Part shown: positions 18,382-26,150 of the stretch, in pieces
Position numbering within the stretch: position 1 is the first letter of the stretch
How the letters are laid out: the number at the start of each line of letters is the position of its first letter
NCBI RefSeq assembly: GCF_003651245.1
Contig: NZ_RAPE01000010.1
Location: 1 to 48,508 of the forward strand
DNA: 48,508 nt
Origin: Roseovarius spongiae
GTDB lineage: Bacteria; Pseudomonadota; Alphaproteobacteria; Rhodobacterales; Rhodobacteraceae
Direction: 5' to 3'
Notes under the pieces: model-generated
Database searches by the model: none
The model's input: only the letters and a program-made list of their open reading frames with translations
Told to the model about the DNA's origin: nothing
Program-made: the position numbers and the translations under genes

Positions 18382-18729
18382 TCATCGCGGCGGTGGCGGT
18401 TCATAGGCGGGGCCTCTTCCATCACCTGTTACATGGGGAGGACGGAACTTCCTGGCTGTGGAGCGTTCGACGTGGCGTGCCCGCACTGGATCCGCTGCGA
18501 CCGCGGCAAGGGCGCAGTCAATTCCTGGATGGCAATGTCCGAATGCCTCCTGGATGACAGAATGATCTTCGCCGTGATCATAGTCGATCACGGCGTGCGT
18601 TTCGCTTGTCGCGGCGGGAGCAGAAGAATGGGCTTCAGCGCCCTGAGGGGCCAGGTCGAATGCGAAAAGCGCGCAGAGAAGCAGCGCGCGTATCAAGACG
18701 ACAGGTTCGATTTTGCGTCTTTCGTTCAA
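18382..18729 (-). CDS. Small exported His/Cys protein of unknown function (copy 1)
   Basis: A 115-residue protein with an N-terminal hydrophobic signal (VLIRALLLCALFAF, cut near AEA). The mature part has HAVIDYDHGEDHS and GHCHPGIDC, several possible metal ligands, and a proline-rich end (PPPPR). The start overlaps the cytochrome stop by 4 bases (ATGA). It shares signal, histidine/cysteine core and a PPPR end with the protein at 32893-33249, which also sits beside copper genes. Function not recognised; periplasmic copper binding is inferred from residues and position. Confidence 0.65.
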   Translation of the reverse strand: MNERRKIEPVVLIRALLLCALFAFDLAPQGAEAHSSAPAATSETHAVIDYDHGEDHSVIQEAFGHCHPGIDCALAAVAADPVRARHVERSTARKFRPPHVTGDGRGPAYEPPPPR

Positions 18730-19184
18730 AAGATGCCGTTCTCCTTCTGAAGCTCACGAATGTAACGCGCGATCATTTTCACGTCGCCATCGGTCACACC
18801 CTCCACCGCCGGCATGTCGCCGAAGTTCCAGTGATGCGCACGGACGCCGTTCTTTGCCGCGAGGACGAATGCCATGTCGGAATGATGACTGGGTTCATAG
18901 ATCTTGTGGACGAGCGGCGGGGCCACGCCATTCTGCCCCGCTGCATTCGTGCCGTGACACTCGGCACATTTGGCGTCGAACGCCCGTTTTCCGATCTGCG
19001 CTTCCGCCGACAGTTCGGTGGGAAGCGCCACCTCGACGATCGGTGCGCCCTCGGCCAGGGTGCTGGTATCGGGCGGAATCATCGAATGGCCCGTGCCTTG
19101 CGTCGCCCGTTGCGTCGCGTTCCAGTAGACTGCGAACCCCCCGACGAGAAGGAAGGCGATGATCGCCAGCAATGTCTTGTTCAT
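18726..19184 (-). CDS. Cytochrome c with HHWNFGDMP motif (copy 1)
   Basis: A 152-residue cytochrome c. The ATG at 19184 gives an N-terminal anchor (KTLLAIIAFLLVGGFAVYW) that fits an inner-membrane attached protein. Heme attaches at CAECH. The C-terminal half has PPLVHKIYEPSHH, HHWNFGDMP with the probable axial methionine, and IARYIRELQKENGIF. The same unusual HHWNFGDMP block occurs in the cytochrome at 43210, showing duplication. The extra histidines around the heme could bind copper. It sits between the L,D-transpeptidase and the small exported protein in one operon. Confidence 0.9.
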   Translation of the reverse strand: MNKTLLAIIAFLLVGGFAVYWNATQRATQGTGHSMIPPDTSTLAEGAPIVEVALPTELSAEAQIGKRAFDAKCAECHGTNAAGQNGVAPPLVHKIYEPSHHSDMAFVLAAKNGVRAHHWNFGDMPAVEGVTDGDVKMIARYIRELQKENGIF

Positions 19185-19218
19185 ACTGTTCTCTGTCCCT
19201 CGCAACCGAATGGCCCGG

Positions 19219-19794
19219 TCAAATGAGTTTGACCTGTGTGCCAACCGGCGTTCTGTCGAAGACCTCGACGATTTGTTCGTTATAGAGCCCGATACAGCCA
19301 TTCGACGATTTGCGGCCGATCTTGCGCGTGTCGTTGGTGCCGTGAATGCGATAATATTGCCAACTCAGGTGCATGGCACGAATACCCAGCGGATTGTCCG
19401 GTCCTGGTCCCACATAGCGCGGCAGTGTCGGATCGCGTTCGATCATCGATGGTGTCGGCGCCCAGTCCGGGGCCTCATCCTTGAAGACCACTTCGGTATA
19501 ACCGCGGCGTGTCAGCTCGTCGGACAACGGCACCGAGGTGGGATAGATACGCATCTCGCCATCGGCAGTCCAATGCTGGAGTACCCTGGTGCTCGTGTCT
19601 GAGAGCAGGATACCCTTGCCAAGGCTGTCGAAGTGATCCTGCCAAGCGTGCAGCCGGAAGGAAGACATGTTGCGCCTCACCACGGGGGCTTCCTCCGCCC
19701 GAAGGAAGGCTGGGGTCGCCAGTGCGATAACGCCGCTGGCACCCGCCGCCAGAAATCCGCGCCGGTTGAGGGGCTTTTCGCCATGTTCTGTCAT
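19219..19794 (-). CDS. Periplasmic L,D-transpeptidase (YkuD domain)
   Basis: A 191-residue exported protein. The start at 19794 puts a twin-arginine type leader (LNRRGFLAAGASG) at the N-terminus. The C-terminal YkuD domain shows HGTNDTRKIGRKSSNGCIGL with the catalytic cysteine. Such enzymes make 3-3 peptidoglycan crosslinks or attach proteins to peptidoglycan. A strong CueR box (19833-19863) lies 39 bases upstream, so it is likely copper-induced. Some L,D-transpeptidases are inhibited by copper through their cysteine (known for the family), which may explain why extra enzyme is made. Confidence 0.88.
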   Translation of the reverse strand: MTEHGEKPLNRRGFLAAGASGVIALATPAFLRAEEAPVVRRNMSSFRLHAWQDHFDSLGKGILLSDTSTRVLQHWTADGEMRIYPTSVPLSDELTRRGYTEVVFKDEAPDWAPTPSMIERDPTLPRYVGPGPDNPLGIRAMHLSWQYYRIHGTNDTRKIGRKSSNGCIGLYNEQIVEVFDRTPVGTQVKLI

Positions 19795-19832
19795 AACCTG
19801 CTCTCGCATCTGAAACTTGCCTGTTTGGGCCG

Positions 19833-19863
19833 GATAGACCACCTTCCAGCGCCGGAAGGTCAA
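19833..19863 (-). promoter_or_regulatory. CueR-type promoter for the L,D-transpeptidase/cytochrome operon
   Basis: Minus strand: TTGACC (19858-19863), 19-base spacer with perfect arms CCTTCC-GGCGCT-GGAAGG, then TCTATC (19833-19838). It is one of the two best matches in the window, with the same spacing as at copA. Confidence 0.85.
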
Positions 19864-19910
19864 GCAGATGCGCCCTGACAAGACCGTGATTTTTGTATCG
19901 GTTTGTATCG

Positions 19911-19941
19911 TTGACCTTCCGGCGCAGGAAGGCCTTAGCCC
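19911..19941 (+). promoter_or_regulatory. CueR-type promoter for the 19966 operon
   Basis: TTGACC (19911-19916), 19-base spacer with perfect arms CCTTCC-GGCGCA-GGAAGG, then TAGCCC. It is divergent from the box at 19833-19863. A direct repeat of TTTGTATCG (19893-19901 and 19902-19910, immediately adjacent) lies just upstream of the -35. Confidence 0.78.
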
Positions 19942-19965
19942 ATCTCCTGTATGTTTGGAGATGCA

Positions 19966-20259
19966 ATGAAAATGAACGAACCTGAAGCTTCTGCTGAGCA
20001 ATCGCGCACGATGCCGGTGATGAAATATGCCATGTGGGCCTGCTGCACGGTGATGCTGCTTCCAATTGCAGCGTTCGTGATGGCGGGTGGACTTGCCGGC
20101 GGATTGTCCTCCGGGCTCTACGTCTTCGCACCTCTGCTTTTGTGCGTCGGCGCACATTTGATCATGCATCGGATGATGGGAAAATCATGCCATGATACGA
20201 AGAGCGAGCGGACCGATGATGTTGCGATCCAGGTGGATCAAAAAACAGCTGCCGACTGA
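19966..20259 (+). CDS. Small two-helix membrane protein, DUF2933-like
   Basis: A 97-residue protein with two membrane helices (AMWACCTVMLLPIAAFVM and YVFAPLLLCVGAHLIM) followed by HRMMGKSCH. The CC in the first helix and the HLIMHRMM-CH end resemble the DUF2933 family of small proteins often encoded in metal-resistance islands. GGAG lies five bases before the ATG at 19966; an ATG 15 bases upstream is possible. Under a CueR box and first gene of the plus-strand cluster. Confidence 0.7.
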   Translation: MKMNEPEASAEQSRTMPVMKYAMWACCTVMLLPIAAFVMAGGLAGGLSSGLYVFAPLLLCVGAHLIMHRMMGKSCHDTKSERTDDVAIQVDQKTAAD

Positions 20260-20265
20260 GCCGGG

Positions 20266-20496
20266 GTGAGATTGGGTATCGTTCGCCGTATTCTGCCGCT
20301 TTGGGCGATGCTCTTGCTTGGCGCCTGCGCCCAGACCATCGCGCAATGCGAGCGGAACGGTGATGTCCGGCTCTCTTCCAGCGGCCAGGTGGTCGACCTG
20401 CCGGAAGGTTGTCAGGTGAAGGAAATATCGGGCAGTGGGCTCGCTATACTTGAGTGCCGGGACGGCAGGGAGGGCTTCGCCTTCGCTTTGGAATAG
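20266..20496 (+). CDS. Small lipoprotein of unknown function
   Basis: A 76-residue protein starting with GTG. The N-terminus is a lipoprotein signal with lipobox LGAC (LWAMLLLGACAQ). The mature part of about 56 residues has two further cysteines (AQCERNGD and LPEGCQVKE) plus LECRDG. It lies 6 bases after the preceding gene and 18 before the DsbA-like gene. Function not recognised; the cysteines could form disulfides or bind metal. An additional lgt gene occurs at 41109. Confidence 0.7.
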   Translation: MRLGIVRRILPLWAMLLLGACAQTIAQCERNGDVRLSSSGQVVDLPEGCQVKEISGSGLAILECRDGREGFAFALE

Positions 20497-20514
20497 TTGT
20501 GAAGGTGACGGGAT

Positions 20515-21285
20515 ATGATTGAAGGACGGCGGAATACATTGGCGGTTCTTGCGACTGTTGCGGCCGCCTACGCCGGGTTTCGGTATTTTCCGGATCTCGG
20601 TTCGACCGAACTCAACTTCGAGGACGTTCAAGACCCGCGGGGCTTTCGCAGGCTGTCCGCCGGCGAAAGCTCGAGCGGCTTCGATCTCTTCATCGGAATG
20701 AACGCCATGGGCCCGGATAGTCTGGCGGGTGCCGAAGCGCGGGTCAGGACAGATATCTGCGGCGCGCTCTACGGCGACGACCTGCCTGAAACACAGGTGG
20801 TTCCGGTCGCGTTCTTTACGGAGTATTATTGCCCATATTGCCGCGTTCAGACCAGGACGCTTGCGGTACTCGATGCACGTCGCGACAGCAACCTGCGCGT
20901 TATCTGGCACGAATTGCCACTTCTCGGGGAGTCGTCGGAGGTCGCCGCAAAGGCGGCGCTGGCGGCGAAACGCCAGGGCGCCTATGTCGCCTTTCACGAA
21001 CGGCTCATGAGATCCTCCTTCGTGGCGACGCCGGAATATTTGCAGGCTTTGGCGCAGGACATCGGTGTCGATTACGACCGCCTTGCCCTCGACATGCAGA
21101 GTGGCTCCGTCGCGCGGGAGTTGGAGAACAGTGCCGCTCTCGCGCGGGTATTCGGCATTTTTGGAACGCCCGCCCTGATAATCGGGCGAACGATCATCCA
21201 GGGCCAGGTCGATGAGAAGACCATTCTGCGTGTTGCCGAGATGGAAATCGAGGAAGATTGGACGTCCCAGTGTCAGACAGCGTGA
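20515..21285 (+). CDS. Membrane-anchored DsbA-like thiol oxidoreductase
   Basis: A 256-residue protein with an uncleaved-looking N-terminal helix (TLAVLATVAAAYAGFRYF) and a DSBA-type thioredoxin fold: FFTEYYCPYCRVQT, HELPLLGESSEVAAKAALAA and the cis-proline segment FGTPALIIG. The CPYC centre matches the other DsbA-like protein at 15084. The stop overlaps the ATG of the ScsB/DsbD-like gene (TGATG), so the two are probably partners, with the DsbD-like protein keeping this one reduced. Confidence 0.88.
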   Translation: MIEGRRNTLAVLATVAAAYAGFRYFPDLGSTELNFEDVQDPRGFRRLSAGESSSGFDLFIGMNAMGPDSLAGAEARVRTDICGALYGDDLPETQVVPVAFFTEYYCPYCRVQTRTLAVLDARRDSNLRVIWHELPLLGESSEVAAKAALAAKRQGAYVAFHERLMRSSFVATPEYLQALAQDIGVDYDRLALDMQSGSVARELENSAALARVFGIFGTPALIIGRTIIQGQVDEKTILRVAEMEIEEDWTSQCQTA

Positions 21286-23399
21286 TGAACAAATTCTCGC
21301 GGCTTTTCGTCGCAAAGCTGATTCTGCTGGTCTGCCTCGGTTTTCTCGGCGCGGGGCTGGCCAGTATGTCGAACGCCGCCGAATCCGGGAGCTTTTCCAA
21401 CCCGGCTCTCGAGGCGCGTCTGATCGCAGCCGAAAACGGAGTCGGCCCGAACGCGACGTCCCTGTCCGCCGGGCTGCATCTGGAGTTGGGCGAGGGCTGG
21501 AAGACCTATTGGCGGTCCCCGGGCGAGGTCGGCATCCCGCCCTCGATCGACTGGGCGGGATCGGAGAACGTGGCGGAGGTCGAATTGCTCTGGCCCGCCC
21601 CGGAACGGTTCACGGCCTTCGGGATCGAGAATTTCGGATATCACGACGAGGTCGTATTTCCGCTGCGTATCGCATTGTCCGACCCCGGCGCGCCGGTGCG
21701 ATTGAACGCCAATGTCACGCTTCTGACCTGCTCGACCGTTTGCGTCCCGCAGGAGTTCACACTGACCCTGTCGCTGCCACGAGCCAGCGGAATCGACGCG
21801 GATGCGGCGGCGCTCATCTCGGCCTATGCCGAAAAGGTACCGGACGAGGGGGCCGAGAGCGGTATCAGGGTCCAGTCGGCCCATCTCGACCCGGACATGA
21901 CCGCGCTGACGCTGGCCGCGCGCAGCGAGCAGCCGTTTGCGGGTCCGGATGTTTTTCCCGAACTGGGCGCGGGCACAGCATTCGGCAAGCCCGATATTCG
22001 TCTTGGCGAGGGCGGCCGTCTGCTCTGGGCGCGTCTGCCGGTTCTGAGCGCAGCCGCCCACCTGCCCGACCTGCGGATTACCGTGACCGACGGCGACCGT
22101 GCGGTCAGCCTGTTCACCGAGTTGACGGATGAAGCAGCGAAGCCGCCCTTCGCCCTGGACCGCGTGCTGCCCGGTGTGGCGGAACTGGCCTGGATCGCCG
22201 TGATCGCCTTCCTCGGCGGCTTCATCCTGAACGTCATGCCATGCGTGCTGCCGGTGCTGTCCATCAAGCTGTCCTCGGCGATGAAGAGCCGCGACCAGGG
22301 CGTGGGCCGCATCCGCAAGGGGTTCGCCGTCTCCGCGCTCGGCGTATTGGCGTTCATGTGGTCGCTTGCGGCGCTGACCATCGCGGCGCGCGGTCTCGGG
22401 ATGACGGTGGGCTGGGGGCTGCAATTCCAGAATCCCGTCTTTCTGGCAGTCATGTTCCTTGTCCTGGCCGTGTTTTCCGCCAACCTTTTCGGGGCATTCG
22501 AGATCGAGTTGCCGTCCTCAATGCAAACCCGGCTCGCGCGTGCGGGCGGCGGCAAAGGCTATGGTGGCGACTTTGCCACGGGCGCCTTCGCCGCCATCCT
22601 CGCGACACCCTGTTCGGCGCCGTTCCTCGGCACCGCCGTGGCCTTTGCGCTTGCCGGACGCGCGCTCGATATCGCGGTGATCTTCACTGCACTGGGGATC
22701 GGTCTGGCCTTGCCCTATCTCATCGTTGCCGCGTTTCCGGCGGCGATCTCGCGCCTGCCGAAGCCGGGCCGCTGGATGCTGTGGCTGAAGATTCTGCTCG
22801 GGCTGGCATTGGCGGGCACCGCCGGCTGGCTGTTCTGGGTGCTGATCGGCGTTGGCGGCATGGCGTCCGCGCTCGCGGTTCTGGCAGCCAGTGCAATCCT
22901 GGTCGCGCTTCTGTCCGCCAAGCGCCTGGCCGCAGGCCCCCGCTTGTCCGGGGCGGCAGTCATGAGTGCGTTGGCCATCTTCCTGGCGGGATTCCTTTCT
23001 GCGGCCGGCACGCCGAACGCCAAGCCGGCGACGGACTGGGCCGCATTCGACCGTCGAGAAATTCCGAAGCTCGTGTCGCGCGGAGAGGTCGTTTTCGTCG
23101 ATGTGACCGCCGATTGGTGCCTCACCTGCAAGGCCAACAAGGCGCTCGTGCTCGACCGCGAGCCGGTGCTGACGGCTCTTCGCGCACCGGACGTGACGGC
23201 AATGCAGGCCGACTGGACCCGTCCCGACGAGTCAATCTCGCGCTATCTGGAGACCTTCGACCGCTACGGTATTCCGTTCAACGCCGTCTATGGACCCGGC
23301 GCTCCGGAGGGGATCGTCCTGCCCGAGCTCCTGTCGTCCGAAATGGTGCTGTCGGCGCTCGAGAAAGCGGCGGCGCGGGCGGTGGCGTCGGGCGACTGA
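21285..23399 (+). CDS. scsB: ScsB/DsbD-type thiol-disulfide reductase
   Basis: A 704-residue inner-membrane protein. The N-terminal periplasmic region (about 40-290) has the DsbD-N-like domain with the pair CSTVC. The central eight-helix CcdA-like domain holds PCVLPVLSIKL and TPCSAPFLGTAVAFAL. The C-terminal thioredoxin domain has DWCLTCKANK. It moves electrons from cytosolic thioredoxin to periplasmic partners. The larger N-terminal region makes it ScsB-like (suppressor of copper sensitivity) rather than plain DsbD. The ATG at 21285 overlaps the upstream stop by one base. Confidence 0.9.
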   Translation: MNKFSRLFVAKLILLVCLGFLGAGLASMSNAAESGSFSNPALEARLIAAENGVGPNATSLSAGLHLELGEGWKTYWRSPGEVGIPPSIDWAGSENVAEVELLWPAPERFTAFGIENFGYHDEVVFPLRIALSDPGAPVRLNANVTLLTCSTVCVPQEFTLTLSLPRASGIDADAAALISAYAEKVPDEGAESGIRVQSAHLDPDMTALTLAARSEQPFAGPDVFPELGAGTAFGKPDIRLGEGGRLLWARLPVLSAAAHLPDLRITVTDGDRAVSLFTELTDEAAKPPFALDRVLPGVAELAWIAVIAFLGGFILNVMPCVLPVLSIKLSSAMKSRDQGVGRIRKGFAVSALGVLAFMWSLAALTIAARGLGMTVGWGLQFQNPVFLAVMFLVLAVFSANLFGAFEIELPSSMQTRLARAGGGKGYGGDFATGAFAAILATPCSAPFLGTAVAFALAGRALDIAVIFTALGIGLALPYLIVAAFPAAISRLPKPGRWMLWLKILLGLALAGTAGWLFWVLIGVGGMASALAVLAASAILVALLSAKRLAAGPRLSGAAVMSALAIFLAGFLSAAGTPNAKPATDWAAFDRREIPKLVSRGEVVFVDVTADWCLTCKANKALVLDREPVLTALRAPDVTAMQADWTRPDESISRYLETFDRYGIPFNAVYGPGAPEGIVLPELLSSEMVLSALEKAAARAVASGD

Positions 23400-23453
23400 G
23401 GCGCGCTCTTCATATCGGGAGGCATCAATAAACTGTCTCAGAAAGGAGGCTCG

Positions 23454-24398
23454 ATGAGTTCCGAAACTGAAACCCATGTTGGTGGACACGGATCGCATAT
23501 GCCGACAAGCGGGCGTGGCATGGTCATCTCGGCCTGGCTGACCGGCATCTATTTCATCGTGGAACTGGGGATCGGGCTCTGGACCGGATCGATCGCCGTC
23601 CTGTCGGATGCGTTCCACACGTTTTCCGCCGTCGGCGGCGTCCTCGTCGCCCTGGGGGCGGCCAGGCTTTCCCGGCGGCCTGCCGATGCAACATTCAGCT
23701 TCGGCTGGTATCGCTCCGAAATTCTGGGCGCGCTGGTGAATGGCGGGTTCCTGGCCGGAATGGCCCTCGTTGTCATCTACATGGCGGCAATGCGGCTGAA
23801 CGCCCCCATCGACCTGCCGACGGGGCCGATGCTGCTCGCCGCGGCAGGGGGTCTTGTGACGGAGTTCATTTCGCTCGGCCTTATCTGGAAACAGAGCCGG
23901 AGCGACATGAACGTGCGCGGCGCGCTCTGGCACATCATCCAGACCTTCGTGGGCAGCCTGCTCATCATCGTCACGGCGCTGGTGATCCGCTTTACCGGTT
24001 TCCTGATGATCGACCCGCTTCTGGGCATGGCTTTCGGCTTCGTGCTGCTCTGGGCCAGCTGGGGCATCCTGCGGGATGCGGCGCGGCTGTTGATGGAAGC
24101 GGCGCCGAGCGAGATCGATCTGAACTTGGTGATCGCGGATCTGGAAACGCTCGATGGAGTGCGCGATGTGCATCACGCCCACGCATGGACATTGACGAGC
24201 GGGCGCAACGTGTTTTCGGCGCACCTTCGCGTAGGTGACGGTGCGGACCCCCAGGCGGTGCAACGACGGGCGCACCGCTTGCTGCGCCGCGATCACGGGT
24301 TTTTCTTCGTCACGCTCCAGATGGAGACCGAGCGTCTCGACGAATCGGGCGCCGAGATGATCGATATCACCTCGAATGGTCAGGCCGACGATGGCTGA
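23454..24398 (+). CDS. CDF-family cation transporter lacking the usual aspartates
   Basis: A 314-residue protein of the cation diffusion facilitator (CzcD) family: six membrane helices, FGWYRSEILGALVNG after helix 2, and a cytosolic C-terminal domain with VRDVHHAHAWTLTSG. The N-terminus contains HVGGHGSH. In normal CzcD proteins helices 2 and 5 each hold HXXXD for zinc. Here the same positions read FHTFSA and WHIIQT, so both aspartates are replaced (Ala and Thr) while the histidines remain. The transported ion is therefore unclear; a softer metal such as Cu(I) is a speculation. It overlaps the next gene by 8 bases. Confidence 0.85.
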   Translation: MSSETETHVGGHGSHMPTSGRGMVISAWLTGIYFIVELGIGLWTGSIAVLSDAFHTFSAVGGVLVALGAARLSRRPADATFSFGWYRSEILGALVNGGFLAGMALVVIYMAAMRLNAPIDLPTGPMLLAAAGGLVTEFISLGLIWKQSRSDMNVRGALWHIIQTFVGSLLIIVTALVIRFTGFLMIDPLLGMAFGFVLLWASWGILRDAARLLMEAAPSEIDLNLVIADLETLDGVRDVHHAHAWTLTSGRNVFSAHLRVGDGADPQAVQRRAHRLLRRDHGFFFVTLQMETERLDESGAEMIDITSNGQADDG

Positions 24399-25167
24399 CG
24401 AGTCGCTCCGCCTGTGGCTGGCACGCAAGCTGATCGGGCGCATCGTCGCCCGGGCGGCGCGGCGCGGCCTTGCCACGCGCGGCCTGCGCGACACGGAGGG
24501 GCGCGAGATCCGCTGGCTGGCGCCGGAAATCGAGGCATTCGTGGTGGCGATGACCGCGGAGGCGATCCGCCTGCGCCCGTATGCGCAGCAGGCAGAGCTT
24601 CCGACTTTCGGTAGCCGGCTGATGGTGGAAATGGCGATCTGGACGATGGCGGCCGATCGCAGCCTGCGCGCTTGCGGCATCGCGCCCGAGACCGCGCGAC
24701 AGGTGGTCGCCGATCTCGGCTGGGACATCTACCGGCGGATGCTGGCGCTCAGCGCATTGCCCGTGCGCCTGCTCACCCGCGATTCCGGCCGCCGGCTGCG
24801 CTGGACCATCCGCGCGCTGCTGGTGTTTCCCTTCGCGCCCTCCGGCGCGCCGGGTTACGCCGTTCGCGTCAGCCGGGACGGCGACGACCTGTTGACCGAT
24901 TTCACCCATTGCCCGCCGCAGAGCTTCGTGCGCCGCATCGCCCGGGCGCAGGACGATCCTGACTCGTTGGAGGCGTTCCGGCAGAGCTGGTGCCGCTACG
25001 ACTGGCCCGGTGCCGACGTCATCGCCGGGGATGGCGCGCGCGGTCATTATCGCCGCCGGCGCACTCTGTCCCACGGTGACCCGGTCTGCGACATGTGCTG
25101 GATCGGGAAGGCGAGCCGCGACGCAATAAGTGGCCAGGAGGACCGCGACGAGCCGGCGGCGTCCTGA
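24391..25167 (+). CDS. L-2-amino-thiazoline-4-carboxylate hydrolase-like protein
   Basis: A 258-residue soluble protein resembling the ATC hydrolase family (PF14196): FGSRLMVEMAIW, DLGWDIYRRM, then FTHCPPQSFVRR, SWCRYDWPGAD and LSHGDPVCDMCW. The family is named for opening the thiazoline ring on the route to L-cysteine, but most members are untested. Two of the cysteines near the C-terminus (CDMC) could bind metal. The ATG at 24391 overlaps the CDF stop. Why a ring hydrolase sits in a copper cluster is unknown; supply of cysteine thiol is one guess. Confidence 0.7.
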   Translation: MADESLRLWLARKLIGRIVARAARRGLATRGLRDTEGREIRWLAPEIEAFVVAMTAEAIRLRPYAQQAELPTFGSRLMVEMAIWTMAADRSLRACGIAPETARQVVADLGWDIYRRMLALSALPVRLLTRDSGRRLRWTIRALLVFPFAPSGAPGYAVRVSRDGDDLLTDFTHCPPQSFVRRIARAQDDPDSLEAFRQSWCRYDWPGADVIAGDGARGHYRRRRTLSHGDPVCDMCWIGKASRDAISGQEDRDEPAAS

Positions 25168-25199
25168 GAGCGTGAACGAGAGAGGATCAGAACCGACCC

Positions 25200-26114
25200 A
25201 TGCGCACCATCCTGTTACTGCTTCTCATCACCTTCTCGGAGGCGACAATCGGCGTCTTCGTCAAGCTGACAGGCGGTCTGATCCCGATCCACACGGTCAA
25301 TTTCTACGCCATCCTCACGGCCGCGCTGTTTCTCATGATTCTGATGCCGTTCACAACCGGGAACCCGCTTCGCGTTCCGTGGAAGAACCTCAAGGACACC
25401 GCCATCATCGGTATACTGATCGCCACCCAGATCAGCGTCTTCAATTACGCCATGACCCTGGTGCCGATTGCCAACGCGGTCATTTTCTGGAGTATCGCGC
25501 CGTTCTTCACCTTCATATTCTCGGCGCTGTTTCTCGATGAGAAAGCAAGCTGGGGTCACTACCTGACCTTCGCGGTCGCCATCATGGGCATCGTTCTCGC
25601 GAAACCGCTGGAGGGCGGATACATGGTCGGAAATCTTGTCGCGCTTGCCGATGGGGCGATCTATGCCGCGATGATCACCTACATGCGCCACGAAGGCAAA
25701 TCCGAGACCGGTAACGACATCGCCTGGTCCATGCTTGTTGCCGCCCTCGTGCTGTCGCCGGCGCTGGTGATCTTCGGACCCGGCGACATCATGGCAATGA
25801 CAGTCAATGAGCGGATCGGCATTGCTGCTCCGGCCGGGCTCTGGGCGCTGATGCTGGGACTGGTCTCTACCGGGTTCGCCTATTTCGGCATCTCGCTTGT
25901 GCTGAAGACGCTGAACGCCAACGTCTATTCGCTGGTCGACATCATCGTATCGCCGGTGGTCGCGGCAACGCTGGGCTTTCTCGTATTCGGAGAGGTCCCG
26001 GCGACGGGCATGATCTATGGCGGCGCGTTGCTTCTGACGGCCGGGTTCGTCCTGACCCGTCTGACCACCCGGGACGATCCAAACCTTGCGGCGCATCCCT
26101 GTCAGTGCACCTGA
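25200..26114 (+). CDS. EamA/DMT-family transporter
   Basis: A 304-residue membrane protein with about ten helices in two repeats, each an EamA domain. The first ends NAVIFWSIAPFFTFIFSALF and the second ANVYSLVDIIVSPVVAATLG, the positions where DMT exporters carry P-hinge motifs. Such proteins export metabolites or drugs; the substrate here cannot be told. The tail ends HPCQCT, an odd short cysteine motif. It is the last gene of the plus-strand cluster, convergent with ccmI; only 36 bases separate the stops and no hairpin is seen there. Confidence 0.85.
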   Translation: MRTILLLLLITFSEATIGVFVKLTGGLIPIHTVNFYAILTAALFLMILMPFTTGNPLRVPWKNLKDTAIIGILIATQISVFNYAMTLVPIANAVIFWSIAPFFTFIFSALFLDEKASWGHYLTFAVAIMGIVLAKPLEGGYMVGNLVALADGAIYAAMITYMRHEGKSETGNDIAWSMLVAALVLSPALVIFGPGDIMAMTVNERIGIAAPAGLWALMLGLVSTGFAYFGISLVLKTLNANVYSLVDIIVSPVVAATLGFLVFGEVPATGMIYGGALLLTAGFVLTRLTTRDDPNLAAHPCQCT

Positions 26115-26150
26115 TCGCATTGGCAGGGAAACCATAGCGCTGTTTCGGCC

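Noticed and set aside
18440..18470. CueR-type dyad upstream of cupredoxin copy 1
   Set aside because: The half-sites are degenerate and lie inside the small exported protein gene without a proper -35.
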